From positions 16,689,019-16,753,018 of the forward strand of contig NC_058504.1 of assembly GCF_020382885.2 (NCBI RefSeq): 64,000 nt of DNA, given 5' to 3'. The position numbers and the translations under genes are program-made. Positions 11,171-23,029 of this stretch are shown here, piece by piece (the stretch's first letter is position 1; each line of letters begins with the position of its first letter). The notes under the pieces are model-generated. The model worked only from the letters and a program-made list of their open reading frames with translations, made no database searches and was not told where the DNA came from. This stretch comes from Scatophagus argus (taxonomy: Eukaryota > Chordata > Actinopteri > Scatophagidae).

Positions 11171-13494
11171 CTGTTTGGTATTACACCAAAAACATGATCC
11201 AAACATTTGGATAATGAAAGATGAATATATCCAATATACAGTCATTTGAAATAAATGCGCTGACAAATCAACTGAGTCATTGTTTCACTGATAATGGGAA
11301 TGATGTCAGTATGGGTAAATTACCTGATATTACTTATGTTAGCCAGTTAGCATGCTATTCCCACATATGCTTCTTGTGTTCACGTTACGTTAGACAAAGA
11401 GGCCTGGGTTGTACAACTTAGCTAGACAGTTTAGGACTACAAATCTATTGTCTTTATTGATCTTCTGTCTCTCCCTGTAATAAAGTGACTACCGCAGTCC
11501 AGTTATGGGAATTCTGTTGGTTTACCATAAGGCTCCAGAACAGCATCGATGCTCTGGAAATCCTGTGGCTACTTCACAGAATTTTCATAATCCAGAAACC
11601 ATCCTTTCAATACCTGTTCCTTGTACAGATGAATTAGCATTGATTATGTTCCTTTATTCAGTTTTTTCATTTAATTTGTATACTTGTTCTTTTAGCTATA
11701 CTGTGACTTTTAATGTGTACTTAAATAGAACAAATAAACATACAAGCTTTAAAAAACAAATAACAATTTAAACACAGCTTTCGTCTTTGAGATATTAGTA
11801 TTCTGATTTTGAAGGTAATAGTCCTGCAGAGGAAACATCATGCAGCTTCTCATTGCTCATAAAACGACACCGAGGTGTGTTTCACTAAGAAATCTCTTTA
11901 ATTATTAAATTGGTCCTTCTTTGACACAGTTACTTAAAATGACCTTAGAGTGACATCACTGGGAAAGAAGCAAATTTTTTCCCAAAAATAATTTTTTGTG
12001 ACTGTGTATGTGCTCACGCATATTCACTCACATTGTACTGTCAGCATTTAAACTGCATGAACTTTGTGACATAGCAGAAAAGTGAGGTGTGAAGTAGACT
12101 TGACAGGAATCATGTTTCACCTTCAACACATTTACAGTTTCAGGTACATTTCTTTTAAAATTCAGTAATTATGGGGACTAGTTAAGACTTCAGTGTGCCT
12201 AAGTGTCGTCTCAACGGAAATGTGAGATTTTATCAACACACGATCTTTCATGAGTTGACCAAAGTTTTTCCATACCCACAGTCAGCAGTCTCAGGTTCAC
12301 CCACTTACATTACTCTCAGTCAGCAGGTCCCACTCTGAGGGAACAAACACACATAAATGTACAACAATTTTTCCATGAGCTAATACTGCGTGCATCTTTT
12401 CCTTTGTGAACCTCTTCCACAAGAGCAAAAAGTCCAACCATATGTCATCAGTGATCAGTGAGTGATGCTGAAGTCACTGGTGAGTGTCAATGGATGGAGG
12501 GATCCCAAGAGGTTAAGTCAAAACATTTTTCACTTTGAATATGACACAGCAAAGAAGCCATCATGACATCTTTAGAAACTGCCCGCAGAACAGATAACCT
12601 GTCCACAATTAATTTAATGCTAATTCTTTCTAATCAGCACTTAACTCAACATCGCTGTTGATTTTTCTGCTCCCTGCTGTGATTCCCCTTTTGTATGCAG
12701 AGGAACACTCATGTTCCTCTAAGTCCTCCACAAAGTGATGCCTGCACACTAATCTGACTCCCCATCCACTGATGGTGTTAGACAAAAGCGCTACATGAAC
12801 TTCCATGATGACAAACGCAATGCATTGCAACCACCATCTACATTTAACAGTTAAGTACTATTGAGTCATTAAGATCAATCTCCACAAAAGTCTAAAAAGT
12901 AACTACATAACAAATTTTGAAGGAATACATTTAGTAGAATGCTTATGGTATTTTTTTTTAGAAAAGACTGTTTCAAAACTATATAGGTATACACAGATTA
13001 TCACTCTGTGGGCCACAGTAACATTCAAATTAATTTATCTGAACTCATTTTCAGTCAAGAGTAAAGGTTTCTTTAACACTAGAAAAGGCAACACTCAATT
13101 CACTGTGCAAGTTTAAAAATTAAATTGACTCCTAGAGCTGCACAAAGACGTTCCTCTCATTTTTATTTACCTCCTGCAACCGACAACAGAAAAGTCTTGT
13201 CAAGTTTCAGTCATCATCTCAATGAGTTATTTCACTTCCACACAGCGAATGAATATCAGCTCAAGCAGTTAGCCATTCTTGTGGCTGGGTTTCATCTGTC
13301 AGTGACTAATCATTTTTAAGGTGATAAGAGTTTTAAGATAGAAACGGTTTACTTGATTACTGTCAACGTAACAGAATTAGGATCAGATCCAACGTTGTGA
13401 AAACAGATGGTTATTCATAAATATAGAGGTTCATGGAAAAGTACTATTAATCTGTCCAAGAAAAAAAAATCTAAACAAGAAGCCAAGCTAGCAG

Positions 13495-13600
13495 CTTTGT
13501 AAGGCTAGACTTATACTAAATGCTAACACCAGCATGCTCACAATGACAATGCTATCATGCAATGTTAGGAAGCGTACTGTTTGCCATATTCATCTACACC
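13495..13600. repeat. Fragment of a dispersed percomorph repeat
   Basis: AAATGCTAACACCAGCATGC followed by TCACAATGACAATGCTATCA closely resembles an interspersed sequence that recurs in perch-like fish genomes with the words GCTAACATGCT and GACAATGCTAACATG. This copy is short and diverged. Confidence 0.55.
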
Positions 13601-14734
13601 TCCAACTGGGATGCCATTTATTTTGAAAATGTGCAGTCAGAAACTGAAGTCACTAAGTCATATCACTACATTTTAAAGCGATACATCCTACAACTGTTAG
13701 GTAGAAGTGTTGATGCATGCTGCACATTTACAAATACTCAGTTCATCTAATTAAATATAAGCTATTCACATAAATAAAACTGAACAGACGTTGAACTTGT
13801 TTTCAGTTTCATAGGAGTTTCCCAGTGAATCTGTGACAGCCATTCACACCATAAGTGACCACAGTATGGACGATTTCCCCACAGGCCTCCCTCAGATACT
13901 CTTTAGGAAATATAATGAAATTATCACTGACATAATGATATGAGTCATCTGTGTTAGTCCACTGGACATGAACAAAGTACCACAGAAACTACGAAATTAC
14001 CCAAAATTTAAATTTAAACCAAGATGTGAATACACTTATAGAGAGGGTGTTAAAAAAAGGGAGTGGATTGCTCATCTTGGTTTCTCGTAACACTCTCTGA
14101 GAACACGCTATATTTTGGTTTTGCTTGTGTTCCCCTTTTCAAAGACATGCCAGTTCAGTGTGATAATGTGATAAGAGCTGCAGTAGAAGTAGTGTGGGTA
14201 ATTTTTCCTGTAGTACATTTATAATATTTGTTAGCAAAAGTAATAAATCAGAAAATATTTATTTGGAATTTCTTGGAGATATAGGTTAAGATTTTTCATT
14301 AGGTCAATGATCTAATCATAACATCGGCAGAAAAAGCACCTAGCTTCAAAATGGCACTGTTTGTGGATTTTACATTCAATACACTTTAATTTACAGGTTT
14401 AATATCTCAGAATATTGGAGGCCTCGCTTATCTGAATTTTTATACAGTTTAGTAGTACTGTGCCCTCTCTATGTTTAGAAAAGAGAAGTTCACCTAAGGA
14501 GACAATCCACGTGCCTAATCTAGAATCCTGTTATCTCGTCAAAAAGTTTTCTTACAGAATGCAGTGGAACGAGATCAGGGACATTCACTCATAACTAAGA
14601 TTATGGGCTAATATGTGCTAACTTGTACAGCTATCCTTTGACATTTATCGAATGATCAAATTGAGTGATCATTTGCATTTTTCAGGTAGGTGTACAGAGC
14701 AAAGTCATAGGACTTCCGTGCTGAGTACTGTACA

Positions 14735-14740
14735 TATAAA
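14735..14740 (+). promoter_or_regulatory. Probable TATA box of the cytokine gene
   Basis: TATAAA within ACATATAAAAAAGGGCAG lies 116 bases before the start codon. It predicts transcription from about 14765, so the GA tract at 14800-14841 would lie in the 5' UTR. Inducible cytokine genes usually have TATA boxes. Confidence 0.65.
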
Positions 14741-14799
14741 AAAGGGCAGAGACAGATCACAAGATTCACACTTCAGACAACGAAGAGCAGCTGTGAAGG

Positions 14800-14800
14800 A

Positions 14801-14841
<41 letters not shown>
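14800..14841 (+). repeat. (GA)n microsatellite in the cytokine 5' UTR
   Basis: About 20 dinucleotide units with one interruption (GAAAGA) end 15 bases before the start codon. Length changes here could alter the leader of the mRNA. Confidence 0.85.
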
Positions 14842-14855
14842 TACCACCTTGCAGT

Positions 14856-15703
14856 ATGACGAAATACGCGCTTGCTTTTCTTCTGTTGCATCTTTGCTAC
14901 ACTGTCAGGTCAGACTACATGTCTTTGAACACAGAGATTATTGAAAGACTGAAAATCCTCAACGATCTCTGCAAACCCATCAACCAAACCAACATCACAC
15001 TTGTAAGTATAATGCATTGATAATATCACAGTTCATTTTATTTAACAATTAAAGCATATTGTGTCTTCACCCTCCCATCAGAAAAAATTTCACTATCAAT
15101 GACATGGCACAATATGCCACTTAAAATATCCTAAGCTTAATACATGAATTAAAAACATTTTCTGTCCTTATAGCCAAGAGTGATGCGAGCACCATCTCCG
15201 AATATGAAGTCAAATGCAGTAAGTATTCTTTTGCCATCAGTACTCTAAATAATCTATACCAAGATTTGTTGCTTTCCTTGCTAGGTTGAGCTAGGTTCGT
15301 GGTGACACTTGAATTTTTATTTGCCATAGCATGACCATGCCATGTCATTTATCCTGTGCAGCTTTCCTGTGTGGCGACCTTCGTCAAGGAGCTGAAGCAC
15401 ATTCTGAACAATGTGACAGTGCATGAAGACAAACTACACATTCTGCAAGAACTTGAGGTGAACCTGGATTTGCTGAGAGCAGATACAGAGGTGAGCCAGC
15501 AAAAATGTTAATGATGTATGTAATGGTGTGTATATAATAATGATATATAATGATCTATAATGATGTAACTCTAAACCAAACCCTCTCTGTTCCTTCTCCA
15601 GAGTGTCCGAGACTGCAAAATGATAACGGCGGGGAAATCTCGAAGGCCTTTTGCTCCATACATTGAGTTCCTCAGGAAACTCAACATCCGAAAGAGAATA
15701 TGA
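14856..15703 (+). CDS. Secreted four-helix cytokine, IL-4/IL-13-like (IL-5-family is the alternative)
   Basis: Four exons (14856-15002, 15174-15218, 15362-15490, 15602-15703), all phase 0, give 140 residues. A signal peptide (1-19, ALAFLLLHLCYTVRS) precedes a small helical protein. Three cysteines remain after processing (C39, C67, C112), with N-glycosylation sites at N43, N46 and N81. Exon coding sizes of 49, 15, 43 and 33 residues match short-chain type I cytokines. Parallels to IL-4 include EIIERLKILNDL in exon 1 and a cysteine near the start of the long third exon. The IL-5 parallels are NITL...P-P...K, the exon 3 length and FAPYIEFLRKLN in the last helix. Such proteins signal through gamma-c or beta-c type receptors in type 2 immunity. 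A TATA box and AU-rich 3' UTR support a regulated cytokine. The family is firm; the exact member is not. Confidence 0.72.
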
Positions 15704-15856
15704 AAATGCTGGCATGTTTTCTCTTTTGTACAGGGCAGCTTCAGATGTTGCTGATTTTTTTTTTTTTCAATTAATGTTTTGACATTAAATGAAAAGACAG
15801 GTGAATGTATTAAATATCAAATTTTCAAATTTAGATTTTTTTATAATAAGGGCACA

Positions 15857-15910
15857 TATTTATTTATTTGTATTATTTAAATCTATTTATTTCCCAATTT
15901 ATTTATTCAT
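15857..15910 (+). promoter_or_regulatory. AU-rich element cluster in the cytokine 3' UTR
   Basis: Several ATTTA pentamers, some overlapping as ATTTATTTATTT, lie 150-210 bases after the stop codon. Clusters of this type make cytokine and immediate-early mRNAs short-lived through ARE-binding proteins such as tristetraprolin. Confidence 0.75.
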
Positions 15911-16027
15911 ATGCAACTGTCAGGTTGTATCACATATGATATATTCAGGTGACCAGATGGTGCAAAGTAATATTTACAATATGCAAAAATGTTATTTCAG
16001 TTAAGAAATATTGTGCTGCTGTCATCA

Positions 16028-16033
16028 AATAAA
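16028..16033 (+). terminator. Polyadenylation signal of the cytokine gene
   Basis: AATAAA lies 325 bases after the stop codon, just downstream of the AU-rich cluster, and is the first clear signal in the expected place. Confidence 0.65.
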
Positions 16034-16257
16034 TCAACTACTTTTACAAATTCTTGTCACTGAGTATTTTAAATCAAAAAAAGTCATTTTACATAGGTAG
16101 CGGCAGTCGGCATCCTGTTGCTTGCACTTGTACTCCATTTAGAACAACTCTACTATCTGTGGTTTTCCTGTAATTTATTTGGCTAAAACATAGCATGTTG
16201 TTTGCAAAATTCAGATACTGTTACAAAGCAGCATATGCCAGACCCATGCTGTGTAAC

Positions 16258-16742
16258 CAATGTTGCATTCGATTTGTACTCGTAACTCCGTATTCGGAGT
16301 GACAAAACCAAGTTGGATGTGTTCTATTTGCCACAACACAAGACAGCTCGTTTGTAACGTTATTTGGCCATTGTTATTATAGCAACATCAGCTGGTTACA
16401 AGCAGCACCAGTTGATAAACGACACATCACACAGTATTTCACGCCGAACAAGGCCATTATGCCTATAGGCAGCAGTAAGACATTATTGTGTATACGGCTT
16501 ACTAAATTGGAAAAAAAAGACAAAAGCACTAAAAACATGCAGAGCTTTTATTCACAAACGATGCTCTGGGCAGCCATCTTGGTTTGCAAACTTGGTGTCC
16601 TCTGAGGTCATCTGAGTCGACGAGTTAGAATTCTGACTTTGGGCAGTGTTCGATTTGTCACGTGCAACGTTTTGTTTTCTGAGTTGTCGGAAAAACAAAC
16701 TCTGAAAACAACTTATGAGTATAAATCAAATACAGCATTAGT
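16258..16742. mobile_element. Non-autonomous DNA transposon (MITE-like) with terminal inverted repeats
   Basis: The left end reads TGTTGCATTCGATTTGTACT then CGTAACTC. The reverse complement of the right end reads ATGCTGTATTTGATTTATAC then TCATAAGTTG. Over about 30 bases the two are clearly inverted copies. A second inner pair is suggested by TTCGATTTGT near the right end (16649-16658). The roughly 485-bp body has no coding potential, so it fits a miniature inverted-repeat element. The superfamily is unknown; target duplications are not clear. Confidence 0.65.
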
Positions 16743-19600
16743 TACAGCTAGCTGCCTAACCTTTGTTTAGCTGAGCCTACATTTGGACACCTCCGTCTTG
16801 CATTAATCTTGGCTAATTGTTATACACCTTTGCTTTGTTTCGCTATATCATTTATTATTGGCTAAAATCAACACTGTCATAACGGTGAGTGCATGGTTCA
16901 TGTTAGCTGGTGAAGTAATTTAGCAATCTAGCTGACTAACACATCAGTCAAGCCAGCTAAAGTTAGCTGTAATTTAAGTACAATGCATGGATCTGGCATT
17001 GGTTGTTAGTCTAATGATAGTTGATAAAATAATCTGCAAGCTTGTCAATTTCCAGCCAGATCATTTAGCAAAAGTTATTCACTCGAGACAAGCGGTAAGA
17101 GAGAGCTAAAGTGAATCAACGGCTCTTTTATCTATTCTCCCCATCTGGGGAGCAGTAGAAGTAAACGTTTGCATGCCTCACACTCAAAAACACAAATGGC
17201 CTTGTGTGACATGGCTGATAAATATGCAGTGCTGTGCAATCACTCCTGGACTCATAGACACAAACAAACACGTAGCAGCAAAGACAGAGGGCTAAGGTTT
17301 TCTAACATTTTGGTTTCTAAAACAACCTGTTTCGTTCTCAGCTGTCTTACTCATAACATTTGTCTGCCTTGAAGGCTGTCATTTCACATAAGCCTAAAAA
17401 CACTCTGAAGTTTTGTTATCGACTCAGATGGTTGCACAGACGATCTGTGCAGGCGATCTCAGAATTTAAAGCCATTTGGGTGTTTATGAGAACATGTGGT
17501 CATAGATAAATTGATATATGTGAAAATCGTCTGCAACTACAGTTTGTCTTGTCTGCTCTTATACATCTTAGTCACTGAAACAGCAAGATACCCATCAACT
17601 AATTACTTCTAGGAAAGTGAGATAGAGAGAAACTGACAGCATGTAGCAACCCCAACTTACAGTATATGCGGCAGCAGCAGGAGCCTCTGTGCGGTGTGAG
17701 CCTTTGAACTGCATGGGATATGAGTTAGTTAGAAGAGCAGCAGCTGCACCTTTGAGCACAGGAAAAAGCAGAGCAGAGGGCAGGTGGAGAGAGACGCTCT
17801 CACAGGCCCACAATGTACCTGTGCTTGTCTGCCTACCCTTGTCTCACCTCTGCACTTTGAACTCTTGACCGTGGCCCAACTGCTGTGTCTTTGATGTCCT
17901 TGAAGCAAGTCAGCACTTAAGAGTTTCAATGATAAAAAAAAAAAAACAGGGGAAAAGGAAAGCTCACAACATCTTTTTAAGAAAGACTGAAGCACACATG
18001 ACTGCAATACACACACAACACACAGACAGATGCAGATATTTTACTAAATCACAGGATTAAGATCTTTGGATGAAAGCGGTTGGCAGAGCAGTGACGCTGT
18101 TAAGCTCATATGTGAAACTTAAATGACACCGGCCATTTGAAGTTAAAGATTCATCTTGTAGTAAGTTTGCTGTACTGATTATACAAGAAGGTGTTTAGGC
18201 TATTTGTGGGTTTTGGACAGAGATTTTATCAAAAGTCAAGCTAAGCTAACCATTTTCTGGCTGCGTAGAATGGACAAAAATAAATTGATTAGCAAACAAT
18301 TCATGATTCTTTATTTTTCTTTTTTGTTTATCTATGTTCAAAAAAATAACAAAATAATAAATAATAATAAAAAAAATTATGTTTCTCTCGTTTGACTAGG
18401 AATGAATCAACAAATTGTGCTTTCTCTTTCTCTGAAGACAGATATCAGCAGGCCTACTTGAAAAACTAAATTTACAACTTAAATACTGAAACCTGCAAAA
18501 CACTAAATTTTGCATTTTGCATTTTTTTGCATTTTGATAAAGGAATATTCCCTATTATTGTATTATAAATGTAGTGTTTACTGCAATTTGTCTTGTCTAC
18601 TGTATTTTATAATTGTATAGGATTAAAAATAACAGAACAGAGAGATGGTAAATAAGGTAAAAGGAAATTATTACGGATAACATGCAGTATGTTCTTTACG
18701 ATTTCATTAGAATCTGTCTTTAACATAAACAGTAACCGTATTACAGGGTGGATGTTTGTGATGGAAAAAAAGCAGTTTCTTTTCCTCCTGTCAAAAGTAC
18801 TCACATCACTGTAAAGTGACAGCTGGAATGTCACGATTGTCTCTACATCCCAGTGTGCTCTGCGTGCAAGACACCAGCTGGATATGAATAAAACAACTAT
18901 GGCTATGGTGGACAGATATTGTCCGGATTTTCACAAGCTGTGCACAATTTATCGGTCAGAGCAAAGCAGAAACGATGACTGCGACTAAAGGTGACATTGG
19001 CCTGTCTACAGTAAGAAAACTCAGCCACGGTGGATGAGGAGTTTCTGATTTAATCATCTAGCTGGGCATAAACCTGTCTTTCATAAAATCTCTATTTCAT
19101 TCACAACAAATTAAAACAAAACAAAACAAACAAAACCAAAACCCTAACAAGACTAAAATCGTTCACGAGGTCTTGTGTCGCTCCAGATGAATTTCCCTCT
19201 ACAGACGCAATTGTTCCCTTTCTCCGATGGGTGGCCTCAGCGGCACACTGGCGCTGCATGTTTGGCCCTCTTCCTGATTCACTTTGTTAAACCCCAGTTT
19301 TAATTGAATTAAACTACATTAAAGCCTAGATTATAACAGATGGGTTTAATCAGCACTTGATGTTTTAAACTTAACTCCGTGTGAAAGGCCTCTCACGACA
19401 GGACAGGACAGGCGTGAACCTGCTGTGCCGCTCTGAAATTGAGGCAGCATAGCGGAATTGGTCGCCAAAGTGCCACAGTCACATTCCCACATTCCCACAT
19501 TCATTCCCACTTCACTTTCTCTTGAATGGGACGACGTCAGTGCGCTCCGGGTTTTGGGCGCAAACGCGCACCGAAGCTGCAGGGGGTCGCAGCGAGGGAG
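16743..19600. other. Intergenic region upstream of drd1
   Basis: No exon with coding character was found. A dispersed repeat carrying AAGCTAAGCTAACCAT lies near 18235-18260, and the same word recurs at 23112-23131. From about 19500 base composition becomes richer in CpG, which marks the approach to the drd1 promoter. Confidence 0.55.
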
Positions 19601-19842
19601 CGGTGATGGCAGAGTGAAATCTGAACGCTGAGTGTGTTATTAAGTCGTGGACAAGTATCAGCGACACGTAATCCACCGAGGAGATAATTGGACCGTGGTT
19701 TAGTTTGTTTATTTGGACCCGGAGACGGAGCGCGCATTTCCGTGGACTTTACGCCGAGAAGTTCTCACGAAGGTGATGGGACATTTATTTTGAAAAAAAA
19801 AAGAAAAGAGCGAGGCGACGGCTCTGTGTCTGTGCCTTCGAG
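19600..19842 (+). promoter_or_regulatory. Probable drd1 promoter and non-coding first exon
   Basis: A CpG-rich stretch ends at a possible splice donor AG|GTGGGT (19842/19843). A good acceptor (TTTACTCCACAG, ending 20180) lies 338 bases on, before the exon that holds the drd1 reading frame. Mammalian DRD1 has a short intron in its 5' UTR, so the same arrangement is inferred here. The transcription start is not defined. Confidence 0.45.
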
Positions 19843-20534
19843 GTGGGTGTGATGATAATGATAAGAATCGTACAGAAGCAATTTAGTCATTTACGAAGGA
19901 AGGTGTGGATCTTGAATAGTCATGCCTTATAATAACTACAGTGCGCTCATGGGAAAATCCACGGTCATAGCTTATGTGGTATACTGTTCGAAATAGGATC
20001 GCTGAGATGGTAATCAACAGTGTAATCGGCTACATGACGTACACATGTACATATAATCAGAGCAAACACACAAAAAAAAATCAAAAACAGGGCTAAGCAT
20101 TTTGACAAATGTTGCATTTAATTGACAAAAAATATCATCTAAATTAATAATGTTATGTAATTCATTTCTTTACTCCACAGGGCTGATGGTGACTTAAATA
20201 AGGAGACTGAGAGATTCTTAAAATTCTGTCAATTTGGGATCTATAAGCCCGGCAGACAGAAGAGCTCATGGTCATTACACGAGGCATTAAGTTACCTTTT
20301 AAGCACTGCAGCTCAAAGGATGTCAGATCTAGTTCATAAAGTCAGGAGGCAAAAGTCGTTCATGCAGAGGGTTTGCCCGAAACATCTCACCCTGCTTCAT
20401 TCAACACAAGATGCGGTGATGAAGATTTTTTTTTTCCAAGGCATAGAAGCCTCCTGGATTCTAATCAGTGAAATATAGATCGACTATCCAGTATGACTTA
20501 AGCGAACACACCACCGACCCACACATATTCAGGG

Positions 20535-21653
20535 ATGGATCTCATGAACTTCTCAACTGTCATCGACAATGGGTTTTTGGACGAGGCTCCTTCGAGCCGT
20601 GTTCTAACTGGCTGCTTCCTCTCGCTGCTCATCCTCACCACCTTGCTGGGAAACACACTTGTTTGTGCCGCAGTCACCAAGTTCCGCCATCTGCGCTCGA
20701 AAGTGACCAATTTTTTTGTGATCTCGCTGGCTGTGTCAGACCTCTTGGTTGCCATCCTGGTGATGCCCTGGAAGGCAGTGACAGAGATCGCCGGGTTCTG
20801 GCCGTTTGGCTCCTTCTGTGACACCTGGGTGGCTTTTGACATTATGTGTTCTACAGCATCCATTTTGAACCTTTGCGTGATAAGCTTGGACCGTTACTGG
20901 GCCATCTCCAGCCCCTTTCGCTATGAGAGGAAGATGACACCAAGAGTGGCTTATGTGATGATCAGTGTAGCCTGGACGCTCTCTGTTCTGATTTCCTTTA
21001 TCCCGGTGCAGCTCAACTGGCACAAGACCCAAACTAAATCTTATACCCCTCTCACTGGGTCCTCCGATTCTTCGGGTTTTAATGCTACATCTTTCGGCAG
21101 CCCAGAGAACTGTGATTCAAGCCTGAATAGGACCTACGCCATCTCCACCTCTCTCATAAGCTTTTACATCCCTGTGGCCATAATGGTAGCCACATACACT
21201 CAGATCTACCGCATCGCCCACAGACAAATCAGGAGGATCTCTGCATTAGAGCGGGCGGCCGAAAGTGCCAAGAACAGACATGACAGCATGAGTGGGGGCT
21301 CTAGCATCGCAGAGTCTGAGAGCTCTTTCAAAATGACGTTCAAGCGGGAGACCAAGGTGCTGAAGACGCTGTCAGTGATCATGGGGGTCTTTGTATGCTG
21401 CTGGCTCCCATTCTTCATCCTCAACTGCATGGTGCCCTTCTGCGAGCAGTCGAGCGAAGGGGAGGCTTTCCCCTGCATCAGCTCCACTACGTTTGACGTG
21501 TTTGTGTGGTTTGGCTGGGCTAATTCGTCCCTCAACCCCATCATCTATGCCTTCAATGCAGATTTCCGTAAGGCCTTTTCCATCCTGCTGGGCTGCCACA
21601 GACTGTATCCAGGAGGCCACAACATAGAGACAGTCAGTCTAAACAAGAAATGA
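20535..21653 (+). CDS. drd1: Dopamine D1 receptor, short-tailed fish form
   Basis: A single open exon of 372 codons encodes a class A G-protein-coupled receptor with seven membrane segments. Key residues: D102 in helix 3 (amine binding), DRY at 119-121, CWLPF at 289-293 and NPIIY at 334-338, and C95 with C193 for the extracellular disulfide. Helix 5 reads [12 protein letters not shown], with T205 where I recall human D1 having the first ligand-contacting serine; S206 and S209 are kept. D1 receptors couple to Gs/Golf and raise cAMP. The C-tail ends at [11 protein letters not shown]. That is about 70 residues shorter than mammalian D1, and no tail remnant is visible after the stop. Short-tailed D1-like receptors are known in other fish, so this need not be damage. 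Neighbour msx2 is convergent, as in human. Confidence 0.95.
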   Translation: MDLMNFSTVIDNGFLDEAPSSRVLTGCFLSLLILTTLLGNTLVCAAVTKFRHLRSKVTNFFVISLAVSDLLVAILVMPWKAVTEIAGFWPFGSFCDTWVAFDIMCSTASILNLCVISLDRYWAISSPFRYERKMTPRVAYVMISVAWTLSVLISFIPVQLNWHKTQTKSYTPLTGSSDSSGFNATSFGSPENCDSSLNRTYAISTSLISFYIPVAIMVATYTQIYRIAHRQIRRISALERAAESAKNRHDSMSGGSSIAESESSFKMTFKRETKVLKTLSVIMGVFVCCWLPFFILNCMVPFCEQSSEGEAFPCISSTTFDVFVWFGWANSSLNPIIYAFNADFRKAFSILLGCHRLYPGGHNIETVSLNKK

Positions 21654-23029
21654 CTCATGACTCTCAAAGCACTGACTCATCCTTAATACTAAGAGTTCAA
21701 GCGTTTCTGTACAGGCCAGTCTGATCGACTTCAAACGAAGACGCTGCTCTCTGCGCTGATTCTTAGTGTGACTGAAGGATGCGGTGACCCCATGTGTACC
21801 CATGCATGCACTGGGCAAGTCTTTGTGCAGACTGTCAAAGTCTGCTCACTGTGTTGTTCCACTGTTTTCAGATGAAAGAAACTCTTGAAAGAGGAGAAAG
21901 GATTTGCAAGATTGAGATTAAGACTCTCCACTGGAAGCTGGGAGCACAGTGGTGCTGACACGCCCCCCTGGCATAGATAATCCCATGACTGGGCAGCACA
22001 CTACCTAATGCTGTCAGACACTGCTCTCCTCAATACCATCACACATACATTCACAAACAGAAACATGCTCAAAAAATGCTCCTCCGACAACAGCGCGACA
22101 CCCAGACTGTACACTGCAACATATTACATGACAGCCCACAGAAATACTGTTGCAGATTATGTCACCATCCTGTGCTCTGCAAGGGTTCCAGCAGTGTTGA
22201 ACCAAATCCTGTTTCTACATGGATGAACATGTAGGCAAAGTACATCCACCTGTGACTTAGTATCAAAGCAACACTGAAAACAGAGGTTTCCATTAGTTCC
22301 ATTACGGTTTTAAAAGTTAAGAGAAGTGTACAGTAAAAAATTTAAAAATTCAGCTTGTCATACCACAGGTCACATATCACTGCTGACACTGGTGCAGAAT
22401 TGTTATTTATTTGTTATTTATCTCACACAAATGTGATTCCAACTTCAAACCAAATTTACTCAACAGACACCTCATAAATTATTTGTTTCGCTGCTTGAAA
22501 GTGTTTTATGGATGAGTGTCTCAAATTACTTTGTGTGTCCTGTATTTTTCATTACTAACAGCTGATGACCTCTTTTAAGGAAAAGGCACAAAACTAAACA
22601 AAGGTTTGACTTCACTTGTGGTGTCTTTCAGAATTGTGCTTATTTAAATGACACTCCTAAGTTGAACAAGGAAGTCAGCCAGTAAACTAATTTGTGTTTA
22701 CATCCTACAATTTGTGTAGTTTGCCTTTTTTGCCCCTTTTCTCTTCCATATAAGCCATATAGGGCTAAGCAGAGGATTTGTTTGAAACCTGTGATCTAAT
22801 TATCTGACTGTTTCTTCAGATGTCCTTTTAGCAATGTCACTGTGTTCCCAGATCTCAGCAGTTAAAAAAAATAATTTGACAGTTTGAAAAACACACCTAT
22901 TAGCTTCCTTGCTTGACTTGTTGGGCCTGGTCAAGAAATAGGCCCACACATAAGCCTGTGTAATACAGCAACTTGTTTTTTACACACTTTGGATGAACTG
23001 AGTGAGAGTTAAGGAGATGATTAGCCATC

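Larger units (their letters stand above)
9612..14700. other. Intergenic region between the NEK kinase and the cytokine gene
   Basis: No convincing exon was found; the longest open frames lack domains, splice borders and coding composition. Two dispersed fish repeats are recognisable (11085-11170 and 13495-13600, listed separately). Closely spaced GATA cores lie at 14160-14177 (TGATAATGTGATAAG), 0.7 kb before the cytokine start. Their use in regulation is conjecture. Confidence 0.6.

Noticed and set aside
20468..21620. Several overlapping frames on both strands around drd1
   Set aside because: Shadows of the receptor exon in other frames.
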